From NCBI GenBank assembly GCA_910579485.1, contig CAJTVO010000170.1, positions 338 to 5,693 on the forward strand: a stretch of DNA of 5,356 bases, in the 5' to 3' direction. The translations under genes were made by a program, and so were the position numbers. Below, piece after piece: positions 1-5,356 of the stretch (the first letter of the stretch is position 1; the number at the start of each line of letters is the position of its first letter). The notes under the pieces were generated by a model. The model was not told the DNA's origin. It was given only the letters and a program-made list of their open reading frames with translations, and did not search any database. Source of the stretch: an uncultured Oscillospiraceae bacterium. GTDB lineage: Bacteria > Bacillota > Clostridia > Oscillospirales > Oscillospiraceae.

Positions 1-2
1 TC

Positions 3-395
3 ATGCGCACTGACTTTAACGAGGCCATGGCAAACATTGAAGGCGGCATCACAGAGACACGAAACGCCGCCGCTCTCGCGCAGATGACTGCAGATACTGC
101 CCGGACCGAGGCGGCGGAGCAGCCCTACGCGATGGGCTCCTATGTGGGGAAATACGACGTTATCCCCGTTGCCCTTGGGTTCCGGCCCAAGGTGATCCTC
201 ATTTCCAAAGTATATATCAGCAGTCAGGAACCGGATACCGAAGTGATAAAAAGCGCGGCCTCCATGTACATCGACGGCGTGAACTGCCCCGGCATCACTT
301 TTTTGGACGATGGGTTTCAGGTCTCGGCTCCTTATTCGAATTCTCACGCGATTAATGCGAATGGAAAAACTTTTATGTACGCGGCTTTCCGATAA
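3..395 (+). CDS. Phage tail / receptor-binding-like protein, C-terminal part (probably 5'-partial)
   Basis: This 130-residue frame ends at TAA 393-395. Residues 1-45 are polar and Ala/Glu/Thr-rich (DFNEAMANIEGGI near the start), likely helical and possibly a trimer stalk. Residues 46-130 look like a compact beta domain: YVGKYDVIPVALGFRPKVILIS (47-68, broken here only for reading), then FLDDGFQV (100-107), then NANGKTFMYAAFR at the very end. The order 'GFxPKxVxIx ... DDGFxV ... NxxGxxYxYxAFR' is one I associate with the C-terminal domains of tail-fibre or minor structural proteins of phages and prophages of Clostridia; this is recalled, not searched. Only two bases precede the ATG, so no ribosome binding site can be seen. 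The Met may be internal to a longer tail protein. It is convergent with the giant surface gene, with a strong inverted repeat on its stop codon. No lysis genes follow on the same strand, so it may sit at a prophage edge or be a remnant. Phage origin is fairly likely; the precise role is uncertain. Confidence 0.7.
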   Translation: MRTDFNEAMANIEGGITETRNAAALAQMTADTARTEAAEQPYAMGSYVGKYDVIPVALGFRPKVILISKVYISSQEPDTEVIKSAASMYIDGVNCPGITFLDDGFQVSAPYSNSHAINANGKTFMYAAFR

Positions 396-442
396 CAGGA
401 AAGGACCCCAGGGGCCGAGGCCCCGGGGTCCTTCCTTATCGG
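389..442. terminator. Long imperfect inverted repeat, probable (bidirectional) transcription terminator
   Basis: The two arms pair as CCGATAA 389-395 with TTATCGG 436-442, GGA 398-400 with TCC 433-435, AGGACCCC 402-409 with GGGGTCCT 425-432, and GGGGC 411-415 with GCCCC 420-424, closed by the tetraloop CGAG 416-419. That is 23 base pairs, and all unpaired bases (396, 397, 401, 410) lie on the left arm. The outer stem includes the last codon and TAA stop of the plus-strand gene. It lies between two convergent genes, so it could end transcription from both sides. Neither flank has a classical run of T. The core hairpin is followed only by pyrimidine-rich tails (TCCTTAT on plus, TTCCTGTTAT on minus). 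Terminator function is therefore inferred from position and stem strength. Confidence 0.7.
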
Positions 443-503
443 ATGTGTGTTGAGTAAGTCAGGCGATCAACTTCTCAAACCGCCGTGCGGCATCTTTCCA
501 GAA
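443..503 (-). other. Spacer with an in-frame 14-codon continuation of the giant gene behind its stop
   Basis: On the minus strand, the bases directly after the TGA at 504-506 stay open in the same frame. They read F-WKDAARRFEKLIA (503-462) and stop at TGA 461-459. The peptide is basic, amphipathic and helix-like, unlike the acidic beta-rich end of the protein before the stop. It could be chance, a remnant of a longer C-terminus cut by a TGA mutation, or the end of an older gene. The rest of the spacer (443-458) shows nothing recognisable. No promoter is expected here because both genes end in this gap. Confidence 0.35.
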
Positions 504-3500
504 TCAGCTCGCGGCTTCAATTGCAATATCCCACCAAGTAATCACGAGGTTGGTGTTGTTCACGAAATCGAAGTTATAGCTGCCGCTGATCTTATGATTC
601 AGGGTGTCCGCTGTGAGAGCCAGAGGAGCAATCGGGTTGACTGCATCCGGAGTAAGCGCGCTCATACCATACTTCACATAGCCTCTCGTTCCACTCCAAT
701 CATAAACCATGCCGTCCTCGGGGACCTCCCCTTGCTCAGTTGCTGTGACCACGAAGGGTACGGTCTCATTGCCCAGTTTGAACTGGAAGGAATCGTCGGC
801 CAGATTCAGGGCATCGATCTCGCTCTTGCTCAGGAACTCACCAGCACCGATGTCATACAGGGCGACGCAGATGGTGCTCCTACCCCACATGTTGGCACGA
901 TACTTAGCTACATTGGATTCAACCCACTCGATCTTGACGGTCAGATCGCTTCCGCCGTTCTTGCCGGTGATGGTGATCGTGTTGTCGGCAGTAACATTCG
1001 CGCCACTACCATCGTAGTCAAACTCACCACCGCCAACACCGCCGAAGTACTCGCCGATCCCACTGGCCGCTGTAACTGCGGGAGCAGAGGCGCCCTTGGG
1101 CATGGTGATGGTCACGGTTACTTCGTTCTCGCCGGTCTCAACAGGCTTGCCGACCTCGTAGCCATAGTAGGCTTCCTTGTAAGCGTCCATGCTGATCGCG
1201 TTGAGTTTAGCGTCTACCTTTGCAGCCTCGCCCTTCAAAGTGGCACCGTTCGACATACCGCCAACGTAGGTGTTCCAGTTTGCATCGCTGCTCAGCAGAT
1301 CGTAGGGCTGGTTGCCGGCGGACTCGGTGTTGTTCATACCGAGAGCAATGGCAGCGTCATAGGCGTTGATCAGAGCGGTCTTGGTCTCACTGGTAACCGC
1401 GGCATAGTAAGCGTTGGCAGCAGTGACGACTGCATCGTACGCATTCTTGATCTTCTGTGCCTCAGCGAAAGCAGCCTTCACCTCAGCGACCTTCTCAGCC
1501 AGGGTCTTGGCAGGAGCAGTCACAGGATTCAGGGTGTCAAAAGCCTCCACTCCCCAAGCCTCGGGGATCGCAGCGTTGGCGGCAGACACGTTCGTCCAGC
1601 TCTTGTCAGAAGTCCAGCTATCATAGGCGGTAATGAAAGAGTTATCCAGCTCATTGATAGCAGCCTTGGCAGCAGTCAGAGTTGCGGCGGCAGCAGCGAT
1701 CTGCTCATCGCTCATGTTCTCCTCGGCAGCCTCGTAAGCCTGGATAGCGGCGACCAGAGCCTCAGTCGTAGCCTCGGTCTCTTCAGCCTGATAGGCAGTC
1801 CAAGCGGCCTGGAGCTCGCTGATGGCGTTCTGACCAGCGTTCTCGCCCAGAGCGATCTCGACGGCAGTGATAGCAACAGTCATCTCGTCTTCCTTCGCAA
1901 TGGCGGCGCCCTTGTAGGCTTTCAAATCGGTCAGGATCGTCTTCAGTTCCTTCTCGATCTCGGCCTTCTCGTCACCGGTGGCGGTAGCCAGCTTGGTGAT
2001 CAGGTCGTTCGCCTTATCGACGAAGTTGGTCTTGATGTACTCCCAGGTAGCAACGATGCTCACGCCTACGGCAGGAGCCATGCTCTTGGCCTGGTTGGTC
2101 ACGCGGACCACGGTGATGGTCACGGAACCGTCAGGATTGGTCACGGTCGGGCCGTACACGCCCCAATCACCGTTGATGCTGACGGCGGCGATCACGGCGG
2201 CCGCAGCCTTGTTCACGGTGAAGGTGAAGGTGTTGATGCCGTCAGCGTAACGGAAGTTACCAGTGTGATAGTCAGCGGATCCGGGCGTATTGAATCCGGC
2301 AGAGGGAACGAACTCCACACCAGCGGTATTGCAGGTGATGCTCAGATCGTTGTCGTTGACCATAGCCAGCTCCAAGGTCAGAGCGTCGCGGCGGTCACGG
2401 TTCTGATCGTCGATGATATTCTGCCACACGGTCTTCAGCCAGGCGGCGGTATCATCGTACAGGACCTCACGGGTATCGGCGGTGCTGGGATCGCCCAGGT
2501 TCACCACGAAGGCCAGACGCTTGGCGTTGTTGTCATACGCCCAGATGATCTGGTCGCCGGTCTTCACATCGCTGTAGCGCTCGACCTCGGAGATGGTCAG
2601 CTCGTCAGCGGTGACGATGCCGCGATCCTCGGTGATGCTGTAGAAGGGCACGTCCTCGTCGCTGTAGCGGACCTGGATCAGCTGGCTGAAGCCGCTGCCG
2701 GTGTTCCACGTATCAACGTCCATGTACTGGCTCTTCTGCAGATCCTGGATACGGGTGACCGTACCGGCATAGATGCCGTAGTCGTTGAAGTCCTTGGTGA
2801 TCATCTTGACGTCGCCGGCAGCCAGATCGCCGTTGTCGTCCTTTTCAACGGACCACAGGGTATAGAAGCCGTAGTCGCGGTCGCTCCAGGAATGGTTCGC
2901 CCAGTTGGCCCAGCCGCCGCTTCCGGTGACATCAGCGGGGATCACGTCGATCATGGCCTTGTCCTCGGACTCGGGCTGATAGGTGAACCACTTGTTGTTC
3001 AGCGTGTCGATGTTCTGAACATAGCTGTAGGTCTCATAGGGGTTGTAGTACATCAGGGAGATGCTGTCGAAGCTGTGCTCCAGGCCGTCAACTTCAATGA
3101 CGATGACGTCTGCGACCCAGTAATCCTTGCCGTCCTTATCGGAGGCGGTATTGTGGGCAACGGCGTAGGAAGCGCGGACCTTAGCAGCGTCGATGCTGGG
3201 CAGATCAGCATAACCCAGCTTGTAGAGGATGCTGTTGCCGGTGACGATGTAGAACTCGGTATCGACGGTAGCATCCACGTAGGAGTTGCTCCAGGTGTTG
3301 AACTTGGTGTTGTAATCATCGGCAATGGCATAGTGGCGGGTGTTGGCCTTCACAGCCTCGGGCGCCAGCTTGACATAGTCGATCTTGTAGACGGGATAGA
3401 TGCCGGTGCCGTCGAGCTTGGCGGTCTGTGCATCGAACCAAGCATCGGCCTGCGCAGCGGTGGCAGTGGGATCGACGACCGCGCAATACCAATTCTTCAG

Positions 3501-5356
3501 ATTCTTCTCGTTATCAACATGACCAGCCAGAGCCGTGCCGAAGCCGGAGCCCAGACGCCACAGCTGGTTGCCGTTCTTATCGGCGGCCAGGCGGCTGGCG
3601 CTGTTCAAGGTGATGACATCGCCATCCAGGCCGTAAGCGGCAACGTTGGTGAAGGAGAAACTGTGCTCGGAAGTACCGGCGCTGCCGGTCTCGCCGTCAG
3701 CATCCTCAAAGGACACCGCGCCGTAATCGAACACGCCATAGTTGCCATCGGCAGGCGCATTCTTCTCAGCGTTCTGCATCGCGGCAATCTGACGGCCCCA
3801 CTCGACATAGGGGAACACCCCGGTGGTCGCGCCAGCGAAGTAGTTGGACACGATTCTATTGGGGTTGCCCAGGTGGGCCATAGCGGGCTGCAGGTAGTTG
3901 TTGGTGGTGTAATAGAGCGCGTTGCGGGTCCAGATGCTCTGGTTGAAGAAGACGTTCTTCACGCCGTCGTTCACACCATACTCGGTGGTGTCAGCGTCGC
4001 CGATGGTCACTTCAGCAATGGCGTTGACGTCCTTGACATAGTTGAAGTTCTGACCATTGGTGGGATACATCTCGGTAATCAGGGCGTACTGGCTGCCCTG
4101 AGCAAGCTCGTAGGTGCGGATGTAGCCGAACTCGTCCAGGTACATGTCGTACTCGGTCTTGTCCGCCATCTGCATGATGTCCTCATCCATGCTGGTGGCG
4201 TTGATGATGCCGGACTGACCATAGGTCTCGCCGTCGGTGACGGTGACGGTCACGTCCTTGAAGTTCTTGGTATTGATAGTGCCATTGACCTTCTCGGCGG
4301 TCCACATGGACAGCTTGCCGTCGATGACGGTGTAGTTGACCACATCGCCCACGGCGGGCTCGTCAGGATTGTAGAGGTTGTTGCCGCTGTAGTCGGCGAC
4401 CTTCAGGCTGTTGAGGAGGGCGGCGTCCTTATGGGTGCCGACGACCTCGTCCTGCGTATAGGCGACCTTGAGGACGTACTCAGCCTTGCCGTCCTTGTTG
4501 TTGTCGATGACGCGCAGGCTGTTGCCGTTCTCGCAGAACTTATACTTCTCGCTCTGGCCCATCTTCAGATAATCGGCCACGAAATCGACCCAGGGCATCT
4601 CATCGGAGAGGTCCTTCAGGGAAGAAGTACCAGCGTAGACTTCGCCGTAGTTGAAGCCGGACACCTGATTATCGGGATTGGGCTTCTGGCGGTTGGCGTT
4701 GGCAAAGATCTCCTCCATGATATCCAGATCGGTGGCGGTGATCTCCTTGCCGGGACGGACGGTGCGGGTGTACTCGGTCCAAGTGTCGGTAACGATGCCG
4801 TTCTCGTCCTTGCTCTCCCAGTCGGTGATGTCGGCATTTTCTTCCAGATACTTGACCCACTCGGTCTTCTCGGAGAGGCTGACCACGTCGTCGGTGTACC
4901 ACTCGTCAATGGCTCTGTCGGAGATGACGTAGCGGATGACCCACTCGGAGGTGGCGTTATCAGACCAGTTCTCCTCATAGTTGAGGTAGTACTCAGCGCC
5001 GTTGACATCAGAGATACCGGCTTCCTCAGCCAGCTTGGCGATGGACTTGTAGCTCTCATCCTTGAGGCCGGTGTTAACGCCCTTGCCTTCATTGAAAGCA
5101 ACGTTGTTGTCGCCCGCCTCGAGGGTCAGGGCGCGCTTGGTGCTGCCCTCGCCGTTGGCGATGTAAGCGTTGTAGGTCAGACCCACGGCATCCAGCTCGG
5201 TGCCCTTGGTGACAGTGATGTTCTTGCCGTCGACCTTCATAACGGTGGTGTCAGCGGCAACGACCTTGCTGCCTTCCAGGTTGGCCCACTCGTTGGCCAT
5301 GACGACGCCGGAGACCTTCTCCAGGCCGAACTCACGCATACCCAGGGTCTCGCCGG
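504..5356 (-). CDS. Giant S-layer-like / SLH-associated cell-surface protein, N-terminus outside window
   Basis: The frame is open from the right edge to TGA 504-506, at least 1616 residues. Residue numbers here count from the first in-window Met, 5337-5339. That Met is probably not the start: in-frame codons before it read GETLG, joining smoothly to MREFGLEKVSGVV, and the preceding bases show no Shine-Dalgarno. Order: conserved beta segment (1-90); Asp/Trp/Tyr-rich body (91-1030) with a calcium-loop-like DNNKDGKAE (279-287) and YDMYLDEFGYI (397-407); beta module (1030-1100); Ala-rich helical region (1101-1335); Trp-containing linker; beta module (1403-1476); C-terminal beta module (1571-1611). 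I see only four Cys (269, 619, 1003, 1491). There is no LPxTG, hydrophobic tail or C-terminal membrane segment, so anchoring, if any, must be N-terminal. Family features suggest an exported surface-layer or adhesin-like protein of gut Clostridia. SLH repeats are expected upstream but not seen. Most of the gene uses strongly biased C/G-ending codons, as expected for high expression; the 3' end does not. The surface-protein class is likely; the exact function is unknown. Confidence 0.8.
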   Translation of the reverse strand, partial: GETLGMREFGLEKVSGVVMANEWANLEGSKVVAADTTVMKVDGKNITVTKGTELDAVGLTYNAYIANGEGSTKRALTLEAGDNNVAFNEGKGVNTGLKDESYKSIAKLAEEAGISDVNGAEYYLNYEENWSDNATSEWVIRYVISDRAIDEWYTDDVVSLSEKTEWVKYLEENADITDWESKDENGIVTDTWTEYTRTVRPGKEITATDLDIMEEIFANANRQKPNPDNQVSGFNYGEVYAGTSSLKDLSDEMPWVDFVADYLKMGQSEKYKFCENGNSLRVIDNNKDGKAEYVLKVAYTQDEVVGTHKDAALLNSLKVADYSGNNLYNPDEPAVGDVVNYTVIDGKLSMWTAEKVNGTINTKNFKDVTVTVTDGETYGQSGIINATSMDEDIMQMADKTEYDMYLDEFGYIRTYELAQGSQYALITEMYPTNGQNFNYVKDVNAIAEVTIGDADTTEYGVNDGVKNVFFNQSIWTRNALYYTTNNYLQPAMAHLGNPNRIVSNYFAGATTGVFPYVEWGRQIAAMQNAEKNAPADGNYGVFDYGAVSFEDADGETGSAGTSEHSFSFTNVAAYGLDGDVITLNSASRLAADKNGNQLWRLGSGFGTALAGHVDNEKNLKNWYCAVVDPTATAAQADAWFDAQTAKLDGTGIYPVYKIDYVKLAPEAVKANTRHYAIADDYNTKFNTWSNSYVDATVDTEFYIVTGNSILYKLGYADLPSIDAAKVRASYAVAHNTASDKDGKDYWVADVIVIEVDGLEHSFDSISLMYYNPYETYSYVQNIDTLNNKWFTYQPESEDKAMIDVIPADVTGSGGWANWANHSWSDRDYGFYTLWSVEKDDNGDLAAGDVKMITKDFNDYGIYAGTVTRIQDLQKSQYMDVDTWNTGSGFSQLIQVRYSDEDVPFYSITEDRGIVTADELTISEVERYSDVKTGDQIIWAYDNNAKRLAFVVNLGDPSTADTREVLYDDTAAWLKTVWQNIIDDQNRDRRDALTLELAMVNDNDLSITCNTAGVEFVPSAGFNTPGSADYHTGNFRYADGINTFTFTVNKAAAAVIAAVSINGDWGVYGPTVTNPDGSVTITVVRVTNQAKSMAPAVGVSIVATWEYIKTNFVDKANDLITKLATATGDEKAEIEKELKTILTDLKAYKGAAIAKEDEMTVAITAVEIALGENAGQNAISELQAAWTAYQAEETEATTEALVAAIQAYEAAEENMSDEQIAAAAATLTAAKAAINELDNSFITAYDSWTSDKSWTNVSAANAAIPEAWGVEAFDTLNPVTAPAKTLAEKVAEVKAAFAEAQKIKNAYDAVVTAANAYYAAVTSETKTALINAYDAAIALGMNNTESAGNQPYDLLSSDANWNTYVGGMSNGATLKGEAAKVDAKLNAISMDAYKEAYYGYEVGKPVETGENEVTVTITMPKGASAPAVTAASGIGEYFGGVGGGEFDYDGSGANVTADNTITITGKNGGSDLTVKIEWVESNVAKYRANMWGRSTICVALYDIGAGEFLSKSEIDALNLADDSFQFKLGNETVPFVVTATEQGEVPEDGMVYDWSGTRGYVKYGMSALTPDAVNPIAPLALTADTLNHKISGSYNFDFVNNTNLVITWWDIAIEAAS
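507..629 (-). other. C-terminal beta module (module C) of the giant protein
   Basis: Residues 1571-1611 run APLALTADTLNHKISGSYNF, then DFVNNTNLVITWWDIAIEAAS to the stop. The last strand (LVITWWDI) resembles the Trp-bearing final strands of modules A (SIVATWEYI) and B (TVKIEWVES). There is no LPxTG, no hydrophobic helix and no basic tail, so this end does not look like a wall-sorting signal and is probably simply exposed. Confidence 0.35.
912..1133 (-). other. Beta module B of the giant protein
   Basis: Residues 1403-1476 begin GENEVTVTITMPKGASAP, pass through a Gly-rich loop (YFGGVGGGEFDYDGSG) and end DNTITITGKNGG then LTVKIEWVES. This layout parallels module A: a Thr/Val strand, a Gly/aromatic loop, a TITI strand and a final strand with Trp. 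Module B sits on the far side of the helical region and contains the point where codon usage becomes relaxed, near base 1079. Confidence 0.4.
1335..2039 (-). other. Alanine-rich helical region with a diverged internal repeat
   Basis: Residues 1101-1335 are Ala/Glu/Lys-rich with heptad-like spacing (AEIEKELKTILTDLKAY; IAAAAATLTAAKAAINEL; LAEKVAEVKAAFAEAQKIKNAY). They probably form helical bundles or short coiled coils resembling FIVAR-type spacer helices of surface proteins. Two stretches look related: AYQAEETEATTEALVAAIQAYEAA (from 1182; read it as AYxA..TE..ALxxA..AYxAA) and AYYAAVTSETKTALINAYDAA (from 1310). Each is followed by a SDxxW segment (SDKSW at 1244, SDANW at 1351). A stalk or spacer role is inferred. 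Confidence 0.5.
2040..2252 (-). other. Beta module A of the giant protein
   Basis: Residues 1030-1100 are rich in Val, Thr and Ile: INTFTFTVNKAAAAVIAAVS, then a Gly/Trp loop (NGDWGVYGP), then GSVTITVVRV, and finally SIVATWEYI. The alternating hydrophobic pattern suggests an Ig-like or similar all-beta fold. It ends with a beta strand carrying a Trp, directly before the helical region. Modules B and C end in a similar way, so the three may be diverged copies. Confidence 0.4.
4470..4511 (-). other. EF-hand / dockerin-like calcium-binding loop in the giant protein
   Basis: Residues 277-290 read VIDNNKDGKAEYVL. D279, N281, D283 and G284 fit the first half of a DxNxDG calcium loop, and E287 may supply a further ligand. 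The following hydrophobic strand (YVLKVAY) matches the 'DxDGxADYV' motif common in bacterial exported beta-rich proteins. A flanking EF-hand helix is not obvious, so this is more likely a single structural calcium loop than a full EF hand. Calcium often stabilises S-layer lattices, which fits the proposed class. Confidence 0.45.
5070..5356 (-). other. Conserved beta segment typical of the region after SLH repeats
   Basis: The segment starts GETLG at the window edge and continues MREFGLEKVSGVVMANEW, then a Val/Thr-rich stretch (KVDGKNITVTKGTEL, residues 35-49) and TYNAYIANGEG. I recall similar 'TLGxKxFGLxKVxGVVxANE' stretches between the N-terminal SLH repeats and the long body in Oscillospiraceae surface proteins. 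This is the main evidence for the family call and for a true start well to the right of the window. It has not been checked by a profile search. Confidence 0.5.

Noticed and set aside
3..395. Target region of a diversity-generating retroelement in the tail-like gene
   Set aside because: No reverse transcriptase, template repeat or second copy of the 3' end is present in the window, and the C-terminus does not look like a C-type lectin fold.
480..490. Small hairpin CCGC-CGT-GCGG in the spacer
   Set aside because: Only four base pairs with a three-base loop; too weak to call a terminator or a regulatory site.
504..629. C-terminal cell-wall sorting signal
   Set aside because: There is no LPxTG-like motif, hydrophobic helix or positively charged tail before the stop.
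709..5101. Nine shorter open frames on both strands inside the giant gene (for example 709-1017 +, 1978-2250 +, 3053-3331 -, 4616-5101 -)
   Set aside because: They lie wholly within the long frame, have low-complexity Ser/Pro/Thr/Arg-rich translations typical of shadow frames in GC-biased genes, and none has a recognisable domain.
5337..5339. ATG on the minus strand as the start of the giant gene
   Set aside because: The frame is open to the window edge, the upstream codons (GETLG) continue a recognisable segment, and no ribosome binding site precedes the ATG. It is probably an internal Met.
1..5356. CRISPR array, tRNA/rRNA gene, insertion sequence or defence operon
   Set aside because: No regularly spaced direct repeats, RNA-gene-like stretch, transposase or enzyme motif was seen; almost the whole window is explained by the two coding frames.

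Overview
The window holds two convergent protein genes and a short gap between them. Both genes probably run off the window. The minus-strand gene takes up about 90% of the sequence (504 to the right edge). It encodes at least 1616 residues of a very large, acidic, aromatic-rich, cysteine-poor surface protein. Its style matches the S-layer / SLH-associated surface proteins of gut Clostridia, especially Oscillospiraceae-like Bacillota. The resemblance rests on a 'GETLGMREFGLEKVSGVVMANEW' type segment (split here by the first in-window Met), a 'YDMYLDEFGYI' segment, a 'VIDNNKDGKAEYVLKV' segment, and 'GDxVxYxxxDGK'-like beta modules. This taxonomic and family call comes from remembered family features and was not checked by a search. 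The N-terminus, where a signal peptide and SLH repeats would be expected, lies outside the window.

Layout: 3-395 (+) is a 130-residue reading frame resembling the C-terminal end of a phage tail or receptor-binding-type protein, probably the tail end of a longer gene. 389-442 is a long imperfect inverted repeat that overlaps its stop codon and probably terminates transcription in one or both directions. 443-503 is a short spacer. Read on the minus strand, it continues the big gene's frame for 14 codons past the TGA. 504-5356 (-) is the giant surface protein. Its order from the N-terminal side (right to left) is: conserved post-SLH-like beta segment; a long beta-rich, Trp/Tyr/Asp-rich body with one EF-hand-like calcium loop; a beta module; a long alanine-rich helical region with a diverged internal repeat; a second beta module; and a C-terminal beta module with no sorting signal.

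The two genes need not work together. The simplest reading is a prophage or phage-remnant edge lying tail-to-tail with a host cell-surface gene. I did not find a defence system, CRISPR array, RNA gene, transposase or other obviously new multi-gene system. The points most worth following are the unusual C-terminal architecture of the giant protein, the codon-usage change near its 3' end, the in-frame extension behind its stop codon, and the long inverted repeat.
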